A DNA stretch of 42,987 nt from contig JACPRK010000107.1 in the NCBI GenBank assembly GCA_016190005.1, positions 1-42,987 of the forward strand. The letters are read 5' to 3'. The notes under the pieces are model-generated. The model was not told the origin of the DNA. It ran no database searches and saw nothing but the letters and a program-made list of their open reading frames with translations. This document shows positions 24,761 through 33,137 of this stretch, piece by piece (the first letter of the stretch is position 1; each line of letters opens with the position of its first letter). The position numbers were made by a program, and so were the translations under genes. Source of the DNA: Candidatus Wallbacteria bacterium. GTDB lineage: Bacteria; Muiribacteriota; UBA6191; JACPRK01.

Positions 24761-27058
24761 TCAGCGCTCCAGGATCAGGCTGGCGGGGCCGAGCTCAACT
24801 CGCGAGGAGTCCCCGGAGAGCGCTTCGGTGATCGAGCGCATCGCGCGGCTGGTGACGTGGCTCAGGTTGCGGATGGCGGGCGCGCCGAGAAACTCGGGGA
24901 GGCAACCGGTGCGGACGGCGAGCTCCAGGCGGCCGCAGGCCAGGAAGGCGGGGTCGAGTTCCACCAGGAACGTGGCCTCGTGGTCGAGCGTGATCGGGTG
25001 CTTCTGCAGGTAGATCGCCTGCTCGAGCGGCGGCTGGTCCGGCGCGAAGCGGCCGCGGACGTGCACGCGGGTGTAGCGCAGGGGAGTCGTGTACTGGGCA
25101 TGAAGCCGCAAGACGATGCGCCGGGCGGAAGCGACCGACGGCAGCTCGACCGCGGCGGTCGCCAGCGGTGAGGTGGCCGTGCCGGCGCTGCAGTCGTTAT
25201 GACAGGGCGGGATGTCGAACCATCGAGCACTCTCCAGCAACGGCACGGTGGCCAGCGCCGCCACGGGGGTGTTCGCGTCGAGGACGGACTTGACGCCCCA
25301 GGGCACCCACGCCTCGACCTCGGCGCCGCCGGTGCCGATGGAGACGAGGAAGAGCCGGGCCCTGTCCAGCTCGAAGCCGACCTGCCGCAGCGCGACGAGC
25401 GTGCGGCGCTGAGAGACGGGCAACCTCAAATCCGCCGAACCCGGCAATGCGAAGTACGGGTCGAGCGAGCGAATGGCCTTGACGGGGCCCATCGCACCCA
25501 GGAGCTCCAGCAACCGCGGCGTCACCTGCTGGGCGGGCAGCTTGTGGACATCGCAGAGGGCGGCGCCCACAGCAGCGGGGAAGGCCTCCAGCGAGCGCAC
25601 TTCGCCCGCGACATTCTCCAGAACCTCGGTGGCGGAGCCCGCGAACGGGCCGTGGCGCAGCTCGCTGCCCTCGCGGCTGCGCAACGCTATCGAGAACCTT
25701 CCAGCCAGGTCGATCCCGGCCCTATGGAGTCGATGAATCTTTTGGCTCTCCGACCACTCGGGCTGCCCGCCGGTCTCCTCCTCGAGCCTGGCCTGGGCGC
25801 TGGAGGCAAGAGTGAAGCGCACCGACCTGACCCGGCCCGCCGGCGAGAGCTCGAAGGTGACCAGCTCCGGCGCGGGCGTAAGAGCGGCGCGGACCGCGCG
25901 TCCGGCCGAAGCCGCCGGAGCGCCCTGGCCGCCGCGCTCCTGGCGCGGAAGAGCCTGCGGCGACGGCACCACCTGCCAGCCGTTCTGCCATGCCGCGCCA
26001 GCGAACGCCAGGACGGCCAGCACCGCCACCACCGCGAGCCCCCGCAGCCAGCGCCTGCCCGCCTGCGGCTCGCCAGCCGGCACCCGGGCCTCCTGTGTAG
26101 GGAGCCGCACGGTCCCCGTGGGCGGCCGCGGCTTCGCGGGCAGCGGAGCGGGCTGGACCGCCGAAGCTCCGGGAGGCGCCTCGGCGGCAGCGGCCCGCGC
26201 CGGGGCCGACGAATCGCCCAGGATGGTCCCCAGGCGCGCGGCGACGAGCGCCGCCGAGGCCGGCCGGTCGCCCGGCCCCTTCTCGAGCATCTCGAGCACC
26301 AGCGCCCTCAGCTCCTCCGGCGCATCCGGAGCCGACGGAGGAAACGAATCCACATGCACCGTCAACTGGAGGTTGAGCGCCTCCAGCGTGGAGCCGCCCC
26401 TGAACGGGTTCTCACCCGTGAGCAACTCGTAGAGCACGACCCCGAGCGAGTAGATGTCCGACAGCGCATCGCATTGGCCGCTGTGGCAATGCTCGGGCGC
26501 CGAGTAGGCAGGCGTGCCGATGTACTCGCCGTCGGCAGTCAGCGTGCTCCCCAGCTCCCGGCTGAACCCGAAGTCGAGGAGCTTGGCCTCGCCGTCGTCG
26601 CCGATGAGCACGTTGCCGGGCTTGAGGTCGCGGTGGACGATCCCCTTGCCGTGCGCTTCGGCCAGTGCCTCCGCGAGCCGCCGGGCGATGGCCGCCGAAT
26701 CGCGCCACGACAGCGAGCGCTTCTCTTCCAGGACGGTGGCCAGCGTCCGCCCCTGCTCGTAGGCGTACGTCATGTAGAGCCGCTCACCCGCCGTGCCGAA
26801 GTCGAGCAGACCGACGATGGCCGGATGGCGCAGCCCCGCAAGCACGCGCGCTTCCCGCAGGAACCGCTCGCCCATCTCGGGGTCGTAGCGCGAGAGCACC
26901 TTCACGACCACTCGCCGGCCCAGGCTGGTCTGGCGTCCCAGGTAGACGACGCTGGTGGCGCCGCGCCCCAACCAGCGCTCGAAAGCGTAGGTCACCAGCA
27001 GCAACGGCGGCAGATCGGCCTTGGCGGCGTCGCCCGGTAGGCCTCGCGAAGTCGTCAC
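24761..27058 (-). CDS. Transmembrane Ser/Thr protein kinase (kinase 1)
   Basis: A 765-aa eukaryotic-like kinase. The glycine loop is LGRGATSVVYLG, the ATP-anchoring lysine is K53 (VVVKVL), the catalytic loop is HRDLKPGN (142-149), metal binding is DFG (162-164), and the activation segment ends APE (187-189). All key residues are present, so it should be active. A proline-rich juxtamembrane stretch leads to one TM helix (338-357). About 400 extracytoplasmic residues follow, with no family I recognise; they contain a Cys pair in PPCHNDCSAG and beta-rich stretches. The start is a GTG at 27058 that overlaps the stop of the FHA regulator gene (GTGA), so the two proteins are made together. A role in phosphorylating that regulator or its partners is inferred. 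Confidence 0.92.
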   Translation of the reverse strand: MTTSRGLPGDAAKADLPPLLLVTYAFERWLGRGATSVVYLGRQTSLGRRVVVKVLSRYDPEMGERFLREARVLAGLRHPAIVGLLDFGTAGERLYMTYAYEQGRTLATVLEEKRSLSWRDSAAIARRLAEALAEAHGKGIVHRDLKPGNVLIGDDGEAKLLDFGFSRELGSTLTADGEYIGTPAYSAPEHCHSGQCDALSDIYSLGVVLYELLTGENPFRGGSTLEALNLQLTVHVDSFPPSAPDAPEELRALVLEMLEKGPGDRPASAALVAARLGTILGDSSAPARAAAAEAPPGASAVQPAPLPAKPRPPTGTVRLPTQEARVPAGEPQAGRRWLRGLAVVAVLAVLAFAGAAWQNGWQVVPSPQALPRQERGGQGAPAASAGRAVRAALTPAPELVTFELSPAGRVRSVRFTLASSAQARLEEETGGQPEWSESQKIHRLHRAGIDLAGRFSIALRSREGSELRHGPFAGSATEVLENVAGEVRSLEAFPAAVGAALCDVHKLPAQQVTPRLLELLGAMGPVKAIRSLDPYFALPGSADLRLPVSQRRTLVALRQVGFELDRARLFLVSIGTGGAEVEAWVPWGVKSVLDANTPVAALATVPLLESARWFDIPPCHNDCSAGTATSPLATAAVELPSVASARRIVLRLHAQYTTPLRYTRVHVRGRFAPDQPPLEQAIYLQKHPITLDHEATFLVELDPAFLACGRLELAVRTGCLPEFLGAPAIRNLSHVTSRAMRSITEALSGDSSRVELGPASLILER

Positions 27059-28419
27059 GGCTCGGGCAGCTCGCCGTCCGGGATCGACGCCAGCTTGCGC
27101 TTCAGCGTCGTCAGCGCGATTCCGAGCAGGCGAGCTGCAGCGGACTTGTTGCCACCCGTGCGCCGCAGCGCCGCCAGGATCGCCTCGCGCTCGGTCTGCT
27201 CGAGCGTCTTGCCCGAGGCGTCAGCGGCCGGCACACTCGCCACGGGCGCCAAGGCAGCAACGGGATCGACCGAACCCGCGGGCGAAGCCGCAACGGCACC
27301 CGGCAGGTCGAGGTCGCGCGGGGTGGCCCTTCGGCCGCGCGCGACGATTCCGAGCCGCTCGATCGTGTTCCTCAGAGCGCGCACGTTCCCGGGCCAATCG
27401 TGACGCGCGAGGCACTCGAGCACGTCCGCTCCGAGCTCACTGTCGGCCGCGAGCTTGGCCGCGAAGTGGCGGACCAGACCCGGCACATCCTCACGGCGCT
27501 CACGCAACGGCGGCAGCTTCAACCGCACCACCGCGATGCGATGATAGAGGTCCTCCCGACAGCGGCCGGCGCGCACTTCGTTCTCCAGGTCGCGGTTCGT
27601 CGCGACGACCACGCGCACGTCGACGGGGTAGGTTCGGTCCGAGCCGACCGGCGTCACCTCGCGGCTCTCCAGCGCCCGCAGCAGGTTCGGCTGCAGCGTC
27701 AGCGGAAGCTCCCCGAACTCGTCGAGGAAGAGCGTCCCACCGTCGGCCCTGCGGAAGGCTCCCTCGCGTGACTCCGCCGCGCCCGTGAAGGCCCCCTTCG
27801 CGTGCCCGAACAGTTCGCTGCGGATCAGGTCCGGACTGGTCGCCGCAGCGTCGAAGACGACGAGCGGGCCCGATCGCCCGGAGAGCTCGTGGATGGCGCG
27901 CGCTGCCAGCTCCTTGCCCGTGCCCGATTCGCCCTGGATCAACACGGGCGCCGGTGTCGGCGCCACGGCCCGTATCAGCGCGTAGAGCTCCCGCATTCGG
28001 GAGCTGCCGCCCACCAGCGGGCCCAGGCCGTCCTCCTCGCGCATCACGGCATAGTGGTTCTCGGTGCGGGACTTCAGCTCCAACACCGTCTCGCCGACCT
28101 GGATGCGGCTGCCCTCCTTGGCGTATCCCTCCCGCACCCGCACGCCGTCCAGCAGCGTACCGTTGCTGCTGCCCAGGTCGGTGACGAGCCAGCCCGACGG
28201 CGTCTGCTCCAGACGCGCGTGGTTCCGGGAGACCGTCGTGTCCTTGAGCACCAGATCATTGCCCTGGGCCGTCCCGATCCGGATCGTCGAGAGCGCGAAG
28301 TCCCGCTTCCGCCCGCGCTCAGGGCCCTCGACGACCGTAAGCCGCAGCCCGGGCAACTCGATCAGGGTCGCCCATGAATCGCCCATCCGCACCCGGCGCG
28401 TGCAGTCTCCGTCCTTCAC
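27055..28419 (-). CDS. FHA-domain sigma-54 transcriptional activator
   Basis: 454 aa from a GTG at 28419 (AGGGG upstream; ATG at 28386 is an alternative). The FHA domain (about 26-115) keeps the phospho-Thr-binding residues in IRIGT (R47), VSRNHARL and SSNGT. The AAA+ domain has Walker A GESGTGKE (163-170), the sigma-54-contacting loop GAFTGA (209-214), Walker B TLFLDE and an arginine-finger region in REDLYHR. A Fis-type helix-turn-helix (NKSAAARLLGIALTTLKRKL) ends the protein. It should therefore open RpoN promoters in response to a phosphothreonine ligand instead of a receiver domain. It is flanked on both sides by Ser/Thr kinase genes and its stop overlaps kinase 1. Possible targets in the window are the -24/-12 sites at 31624 and 10470. 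Confidence 0.94.
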   Translation of the reverse strand: MKDGDCTRRVRMGDSWATLIELPGLRLTVVEGPERGRKRDFALSTIRIGTAQGNDLVLKDTTVSRNHARLEQTPSGWLVTDLGSSNGTLLDGVRVREGYAKEGSRIQVGETVLELKSRTENHYAVMREEDGLGPLVGGSSRMRELYALIRAVAPTPAPVLIQGESGTGKELAARAIHELSGRSGPLVVFDAAATSPDLIRSELFGHAKGAFTGAAESREGAFRRADGGTLFLDEFGELPLTLQPNLLRALESREVTPVGSDRTYPVDVRVVVATNRDLENEVRAGRCREDLYHRIAVVRLKLPPLRERREDVPGLVRHFAAKLAADSELGADVLECLARHDWPGNVRALRNTIERLGIVARGRRATPRDLDLPGAVAASPAGSVDPVAALAPVASVPAADASGKTLEQTEREAILAALRRTGGNKSAAARLLGIALTTLKRKLASIPDGELPEP

Positions 28420-28441
28420 CGATGCCCCTGCCACGCCCCCG

Positions 28442-28470
28442 ATCCTAGAGGCCTCGACCGCGGATCGCAA
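28442..28470 (-). promoter_or_regulatory. Probable sigma-70 promoter of FHA regulator
   Basis: On the minus strand TTGCGA (28470-28465), a 17-nt spacer and TAGGAT (28447-28442) form a good -35/-10 pair. It lies in the 73-nt gap after kinase 2, so the regulator and kinase 1 can be expressed independently of kinase 2. Confidence 0.5.
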
Positions 28471-28492
28471 CGCCCGGCTGCTGGGCAATCGA

Positions 28493-30928
28493 TCAGAGCG
28501 CCAGGCGCATTGCCAGCACACCCTCCAGCTCGTCGAACATCACGATGTTGACCGAGCCCGACCCGCTGGCGATGTAGAGATGCCTGCAGGCCGCCAGCAT
28601 CGCACGCTTGGAAGCGACGAGCTTCCAGCTCCGGGCATCCTTGCTGGCATAGAGGAAGAGGCTGGGCTTCACGCGCGTGCCTACCGCCGCCGCGTCCAGA
28701 AAGGCGAGGAAGCATTGCTTGCCGTCCGTCACCAGGCCCGGGTCGGAGCAGACCCAGCTGGGGGGAGGCTCCAGCTTGGCTGGCGCCAGAGTGGCCATGG
28801 CGTCAGAGCTGGACCTGACGTTCATCGTGGCCGACACCTCGTAGGCCGCAATGATAGCGCCTCCGAGTTGCGCCAGGTCGTACGCTCCCATCTCCTTCTC
28901 GGGCGGGCCGAAGGAGCGCAGCCGCTCCCACACGCCCAGCTCGGGCCGACCGCACCAGGAGTACACACCCTGCTTGAGCGGGTACGCGGCCGCCGACCGA
29001 GCCACCCAGAGGAGTCCGGCCCCGCTTTCGAGCAGCTTCTGGTCGACCACCGACTTCCCGGCATCGCCCATCTCGGGGCCCGGCGCGCGCAGCAGCTGAC
29101 GACCTGTCGCGATCTCGTGCTCCACGTACTCGAGCTCGGTCCGCCCCGCCGAGACCGAGGACGCGATCATCGCCCGCAGGAGGCCGTCCGCGGTCATCAA
29201 CACCGCCGGAGGCCGGCTCCCGGCCGGAATCGAAAACGGAGCCAACCACTCCATCGAGCCCTTTTGCCGCCGCGTCACCCAGAGCTCCTGCCCGCCCTTG
29301 TCATACCCGCACCAGGCCGCGACCACCGCCCCGCCGCTGGCGAACAGGTGGACGTCCGTGATCTCCTTGGCGACCCTCCCCACGACCAGCGGCTCGAACC
29401 AGGTCTCGCCACCATCCGAGCTCTCTGCCAGCCATGCCGCGGCGCTCTTCTCGCCGTTGAAACCCGCCAGCACGAAGACCGCGTCGCCGTCCTGGGCGAT
29501 GTCGACGAACACGTGCGTCAGCAGCGACTTCGGCCTCTCCTCGCGCGGCTTCAGCCTGGACGCGAACGTCGTCTCGGGCGACTGGATGCGAAAGAGCTGT
29601 ACGGCCTCGGCGGCTGCCGCGAGCGGCATCGTCCGGACCGGTATCGCGGCCTCGGGTCGACCAGCGGGCCGGGCGATGTAGGCACGGTCCGGCGTCAGGC
29701 CGGACATCGAGAGACCCATGGCGCCCCGGGCAAGCTGCAGCACCGCGCCCTTGTCGGTGGCGACGTCGACCAGCTCCACGCTGCAGTCCCGCTCGGCGGG
29801 CGAGGCCAGGTGGATGCGGATGCGATCCCCGCCAGCCGTGACCCGCTGGATCGGGGCCGGCCACGGATCGGCCAAGACCGCGGCGGCCTCGGCGGGCGCA
29901 CCGCCAGCCTCGAGCCGACCGCGCAGGACCGCCAGCCCGCCCTGCTGCCGGATGAATCCCGCGGCCGCCAGCAGGACCGCGATCACGGCCAGGAGAGCAA
30001 CCGGCAGAACCCAGCCGCTCCGAATGGGCGCGGTTGGCGCCGGCGACAGCGGCTCCGCGGCCGTGATGACACCCGAGCTGCTCTCCAACGCGAGCCGGTA
30101 GGAGTCGCTCGGAAACTGCTGCCGCAGCTTGTCCAGTCTGCGGATCAATCCCGGCAGCGGCGGCCGGGACGCGGGCTCCGGCGCCAGGCAGTCGACAATC
30201 AGGCTGTCCAGCTCGGGCGGCAAGTCAGGCGTCATGCGGGAAGGCGCCGGCAGCGGGACGGCCACCTTCCCGGCCGCCTGGTCCCTCCTGAGCTGCTCCA
30301 GCGGCTTGCAGGGGCCAGCCACCAGCTCGAAGAGCACCACACCGAGCGAGTAGACGTCCGAGGCCGGGCTGGCCTTGCCGCCGGTGATCACCTCGGGAGC
30401 GATGTAGCCGGCCGTTCCGAGGACCATGCCGCGCTGGGTGTCGACCTGGGCCAGCTTGCGCTCGCTGGTCGCAAGGCCAAAATCCCCGACCTTTACCTCG
30501 CCCTTTGCGCCGAGGAAGACGTTCTCGGGCTTCAGGTCGCGGTGCACGACGCCGGCCTGGTGCGCGTGATGCAGCCCCCGCGCCACGGCGGCGACGATCT
30601 CCAGCACGCGCGGCAAAGGCAGCAGCCCCGCCGCCTTGTGCATCTCGGCGCGCAGGCTGCCGCCTTCCAGGTGCTCCATCGCGATGAACGCGCGCTCGCC
30701 GGCGAACTCGGCGTCGTAGACGGCCACCACGTTCGGGTGGGTGAGCCGGAAGAGGAAGTGGGCCTCGTTGAGGAATCGCCGGCGTGCTTCCTCCGTCGGA
30801 AAGAGGCCTGTGGCCAGCAGCTTCAGGGCCACGCGCCGGTTGAGGCTTGACTGTTCCGCCAGGAAGACAGTGCCTCCGCCGCCCACCGCAAGTTTGCGAA
30901 TGATCCGATAACCCGGGACCTGAATCAC
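28493..30928 (-). CDS. Transmembrane Ser/Thr kinase with sialidase-like sensor (kinase 2)
   Basis: An 811-aa eukaryotic-like kinase. The glycine loop is VGGGGTVFLAE, the lysine is K36 (VALKLL), the catalytic loop is HRDLKPEN (129-136), DFG is at 149-151 and APE at 177-179. One TM helix lies at about 305-325. The extracytoplasmic region of about 480 residues ends as a beta-propeller-like module with an Asp-box, SSDGGETW (503-510), typical of BNR/sialidase folds, and further repeated Trp/Gly strands. This points to a ligand-sensing propeller; the ligand is unknown. The GTG at 30928 has only a weak Shine-Dalgarno, but a TAGGAT box ends 6 nt upstream, suggesting a leaderless transcript. A strong terminator separates it from the lipoprotein gene upstream. 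Confidence 0.92.
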   Translation of the reverse strand: MIQVPGYRIIRKLAVGGGGTVFLAEQSSLNRRVALKLLATGLFPTEEARRRFLNEAHFLFRLTHPNVVAVYDAEFAGERAFIAMEHLEGGSLRAEMHKAAGLLPLPRVLEIVAAVARGLHHAHQAGVVHRDLKPENVFLGAKGEVKVGDFGLATSERKLAQVDTQRGMVLGTAGYIAPEVITGGKASPASDVYSLGVVLFELVAGPCKPLEQLRRDQAAGKVAVPLPAPSRMTPDLPPELDSLIVDCLAPEPASRPPLPGLIRRLDKLRQQFPSDSYRLALESSSGVITAAEPLSPAPTAPIRSGWVLPVALLAVIAVLLAAAGFIRQQGGLAVLRGRLEAGGAPAEAAAVLADPWPAPIQRVTAGGDRIRIHLASPAERDCSVELVDVATDKGAVLQLARGAMGLSMSGLTPDRAYIARPAGRPEAAIPVRTMPLAAAAEAVQLFRIQSPETTFASRLKPREERPKSLLTHVFVDIAQDGDAVFVLAGFNGEKSAAAWLAESSDGGETWFEPLVVGRVAKEITDVHLFASGGAVVAAWCGYDKGGQELWVTRRQKGSMEWLAPFSIPAGSRPPAVLMTADGLLRAMIASSVSAGRTELEYVEHEIATGRQLLRAPGPEMGDAGKSVVDQKLLESGAGLLWVARSAAAYPLKQGVYSWCGRPELGVWERLRSFGPPEKEMGAYDLAQLGGAIIAAYEVSATMNVRSSSDAMATLAPAKLEPPPSWVCSDPGLVTDGKQCFLAFLDAAAVGTRVKPSLFLYASKDARSWKLVASKRAMLAACRHLYIASGSGSVNIVMFDELEGVLAMRLAL

Positions 30929-30934
30929 GCATCG

Positions 30935-30940
30935 ATCCTA
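30935..30940 (-). promoter_or_regulatory. -10 element, probably leaderless promoter of kinase 2
   Basis: The minus strand reads TGGTAGGAT, an extended -10 (TGn plus TAGGAT), ending exactly 6 nt before the GTG start. A transcript would begin at or next to the start codon. No good -35 is seen. Confidence 0.5.
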
Positions 30941-30977
30941 CCAGCCGGCCCGAGCCCGCCGGTACGCGCGGGCGTCG

Positions 30978-31022
30978 AAAACAAAAAGTCCCGGGCCCCG
31001 GCAGATGCCAGGCGCCCGGGAC
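30978..31022 (-). terminator. Rho-independent terminator of lipoprotein gene
   Basis: On the minus strand GTCCCGGGC pairs with GCCCGGGAC (arms 31014-31022 and 30988-30996), with further pairs inside, followed by TTTTTGTTTT. It starts 16 nt after the lipoprotein stop codon. It is the clearest intrinsic terminator in the window. Confidence 0.9.
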
Positions 31023-31037
31023 GATGCGGGGTCGACG

Positions 31038-31574
31038 CTATTCGCCGGTGGTGAGATCGGACTGCTTGACCTGGTACTCGGGGGCCGTTTCGCCCTGAAC
31101 TTCGGAAGGCTGGTTGAAGGCGCTCCAATCGGTCCGGGTGTCGCTCGCGGCGACCTTGTCGCCGCCGGTGAGGTTGGCCGCGCCGTCGGTGCTGGCGGAT
31201 CGCTGGCCGGCCTCGCGACCCAGCATGTAGCTGTCGACCAGCTTGTCGTCCTCGATCTTGGCGGCGCGGCTCTGAAAGCCGTTGGCGGTCGTGCTCGCGG
31301 GGCGGTCGGCAGCGGAGGCGGACTCGGTGGCCTGCCGGGGCGTGCCCTTCAGGGGCGTCCTCACGCCGGCCTGCGTTGGCGCGGCGATGGCGTTTCGGAC
31401 GCGGCCGGCGACGTTGGCGGCCGGGTTGCTCTGGCCCACGCGCAGGGCGCTGGCGGCGTTCTTGGCGGCGTTGCCCGCCGTGTTGGCTCCCGGCAGCTTG
31501 ACGCAGCCCGTGGACCCGACCGAGAAGACCAGCATCCCACAGATTCCCAGCAGCTTCGCGAACCTCATCGTCAT
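31038..31574 (-). CDS. Small lipoprotein, unknown function
   Basis: A 178-aa protein starting MTMRFAKLLGICGMLVFSVG, with lipobox STGC at 21-24, so the mature protein is lipid-anchored. The rest is Ala/Asn/Thr-rich and probably disordered, ending in an acidic tail. No family is recognised. The ATG has AAAGGAG upstream; the longer open frame to 31910 includes the promoter region and is not used. A close match to the sigma-54 consensus lies about 50 nt upstream and an intrinsic terminator directly downstream, so this gene is probably a single-gene, conditionally expressed transcript. It sits between the kinase block and an FAD oxidoreductase gene. It may be a target or partner of the FHA-sigma-54 regulator, which is inference. 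Confidence 0.8.
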   Translation of the reverse strand: MTMRFAKLLGICGMLVFSVGSTGCVKLPGANTAGNAAKNAASALRVGQSNPAANVAGRVRNAIAAPTQAGVRTPLKGTPRQATESASAADRPASTTANGFQSRAAKIEDDKLVDSYMLGREAGQRSASTDGAANLTGGDKVAASDTRTDWSAFNQPSEVQGETAPEYQVKQSDLTTGE

Positions 31575-31623
31575 CTTCTTCTCCTTTGCTCCGTCGACCC
31601 GGCTTTTTCCGCGCCCTCCCTCG

Positions 31624-31639
31624 AGCAGCCGGCGTGCCA
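31624..31639 (-). promoter_or_regulatory. Sigma-54 (-24/-12) promoter of lipoprotein gene
   Basis: The minus strand reads TGGCACGCCGGCTGCT, one mismatch (C for T in the -12 block) from TGGCACG-N4-TTGCW, with the required 10 nt between GG and GC. Transcription would start near 31613, leaving a leader of about 40 nt with the Shine-Dalgarno of the lipoprotein gene. The rest of the 214-nt gap (31575-31788) shows no other clear element. Confidence 0.7.
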
Positions 31640-31788
31640 GGTTGCATGACGCACCTCGGAACTCGTGTCCTGGAGCGATGAGTCGCGATTCCTGCGAGGT
31701 CGACTTCCGGCCGCCCGCCCATCCGGCGGCCCGGTGACCGGTCCGTTTCGCTCCGACCGGGTGGGCCGAAACGCTCAACCGACCCGCT

Positions 31789-33096
31789 CTAGCCGAGCAC
31801 GCCCGCGGCGGCGATGGGCGACCTGCGGCGGCTGAAGAAGCCGAGGTCGAGCAGATTGCGGGTGTACGGCAGACGGACCAGGAGGGGCGTGCGATCGTGG
31901 TCGAAGCCATCGCGCACGGCCTCGACCAGCTCGGCCATCAGGTGGCCGATGACCGGCGCGCCCTTGAACCAGGCGCCGCTGGTGCCGACCGCGACGAAGT
32001 AGCCGTCCAGGTCCGTGCGATCGAGGATCGGGTGCCAGTCGGCCACGGTGACGTCGTAGACACCGACCATCGGCCTGGGCGAGCGCAGCTTGGCGCCGGG
32101 CAAGCGCGCGGCGGCGCCGGACAGCTTGTCCTTGCGGAACGCGGCGCTGACGACGGGATCGACTCGGTCGGGATCGGCCTGGTAGTCCAGCTCGTCACGC
32201 GGGTCCAGACTGCCCACGCGAAACCTGTGAGCGTCGGGCTTGCAGTACCAGCCGCCCGGCAGATCGGCCAGCACGGGCAAGTGGGTGGGCGCGTGCATCA
32301 GTCCGGGCGCGGGCCCCTCGAGGAGCTGCTGGCGAACAGGCGCGGTCGCCAGAGCCAGGGGCGAGCGTGCCATCAGGTTGATCTGTCCGGAGTGGGGGCC
32401 GCCCGCATTGACCACGACGGGCGCCGAGATGGCCGACCCCGAGGAGGTGACAACGCCGGTGACCTGTCGAGCGACGCCTGTTGCGGCGGAGAACCGCGAG
32501 GTCACCTCGGTGACACGCGTGCCGAAGAGGAAGCGCGCGCCGGCTGCCTCGGCGGCCACGCGCAAGTTGTGAGTGGCCAGCGCCGGGTCGTCGACGTAGC
32601 CACCTTCGGGCTCGTAGAGGCCATTGAGAGTCGAAGGCTCTTCCGGGATGTGGAGCTGCGGAAAGCGGCCGGCAAGGCGGCCGGCGTCGAGAAGCTCGGC
32701 CTTGGCCCCGACCGTTTCCATCATGTGGGCCAGGGCCGGAAGACGCGGCGCGGGCCCACCGAGAAGCCAGAGAACGCCGACCTCCCTGAAGAGCGCCATC
32801 CCGCGGGGGTCCTCGACGCCGAGAAACTCGGGCCACTGTTGCCAGACGCGGAGCCCCTCCAGCGCCAGCGCCACGGCCGGCGCGTGGAGGAAGCGCTGGC
32901 GGATGACCGCCGTCGACAACTTCGTGCTGCCTTGACCGCAGTCCTCGGCCCTGTCGACGACCAGCGGCAGGTAGCCGCGGCGGGCCAGAGCCAGCGCAAT
33001 CGAGCAGCCGACGACGCCTGCGCCGACCACGACGCAGTCGGGTTTCGCCTGACCGCGCCGGCGATCGTGACGGGAGTCGGCCGGAAGATACGACAT
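31789..33096 (-). CDS. FAD-dependent oxidoreductase, D-amino acid/sarcosine oxidase family
   Basis: A 435-aa flavoprotein of the DAO/GlpO superfamily. The Rossmann signature VVVGAGVVGCSIALALARRG (22-41) binds FAD, and the acidic residue ending the second strand is in LVVDRAEDC. The C-terminal part (GVYDVTVADWHPILDRTDLD, then FVAVGTSGAWFKGAPVIGHL) matches the family's second FAD-contact region. It probably oxidises an amino acid or N-methyl amine; the exact substrate cannot be read. No partner subunit or transporter is adjacent. The ATG at 33096 has no clear Shine-Dalgarno; an extended -10 (TGCTATACT) ends 9 nt upstream, implying a very short leader. N-terminal residues 1-18 are charged and not a signal peptide, so it is cytoplasmic. 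Confidence 0.88.
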   Translation of the reverse strand: MSYLPADSRHDRRRGQAKPDCVVVGAGVVGCSIALALARRGYLPLVVDRAEDCGQGSTKLSTAVIRQRFLHAPAVALALEGLRVWQQWPEFLGVEDPRGMALFREVGVLWLLGGPAPRLPALAHMMETVGAKAELLDAGRLAGRFPQLHIPEEPSTLNGLYEPEGGYVDDPALATHNLRVAAEAAGARFLFGTRVTEVTSRFSAATGVARQVTGVVTSSGSAISAPVVVNAGGPHSGQINLMARSPLALATAPVRQQLLEGPAPGLMHAPTHLPVLADLPGGWYCKPDAHRFRVGSLDPRDELDYQADPDRVDPVVSAAFRKDKLSGAAARLPGAKLRSPRPMVGVYDVTVADWHPILDRTDLDGYFVAVGTSGAWFKGAPVIGHLMAELVEAVRDGFDHDRTPLLVRLPYTRNLLDLGFFSRRRSPIAAAGVLG

Positions 33097-33105
33097 CGGC
33101 CCCGG

Positions 33106-33111
33106 AGTATA
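33106..33111 (-). promoter_or_regulatory. Extended -10 element of oxidoreductase gene
   Basis: The minus strand reads TGCTATACT, an extended -10 with TATACT ending 9 nt before the ATG. The implied leader is only two or three nucleotides. No -35 is visible. Confidence 0.5.
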
Positions 33112-33137
33112 GCAGCAGGCTCGCCCCTGGCGGCGCG

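Noticed and set aside
24725-25171. Plus-strand frame starting in the G-rich repeat after the cyclase gene
   Set aside because: It is translated G-tract sequence followed by the antisense of kinase 1.
28420-28521. Longer N-terminus for the FHA regulator starting at 28521
   Set aside because: It would overlap the end of kinase 2 and cross a good sigma-70 promoter; the added residues have no FHA similarity.
28064-30850. 928-codon plus-strand frame over kinase 2 and the FHA gene
   Set aside because: Shadow frame with low-complexity Arg/His/Gln composition; the opposite strand has complete kinase and sigma-54 activator motifs.
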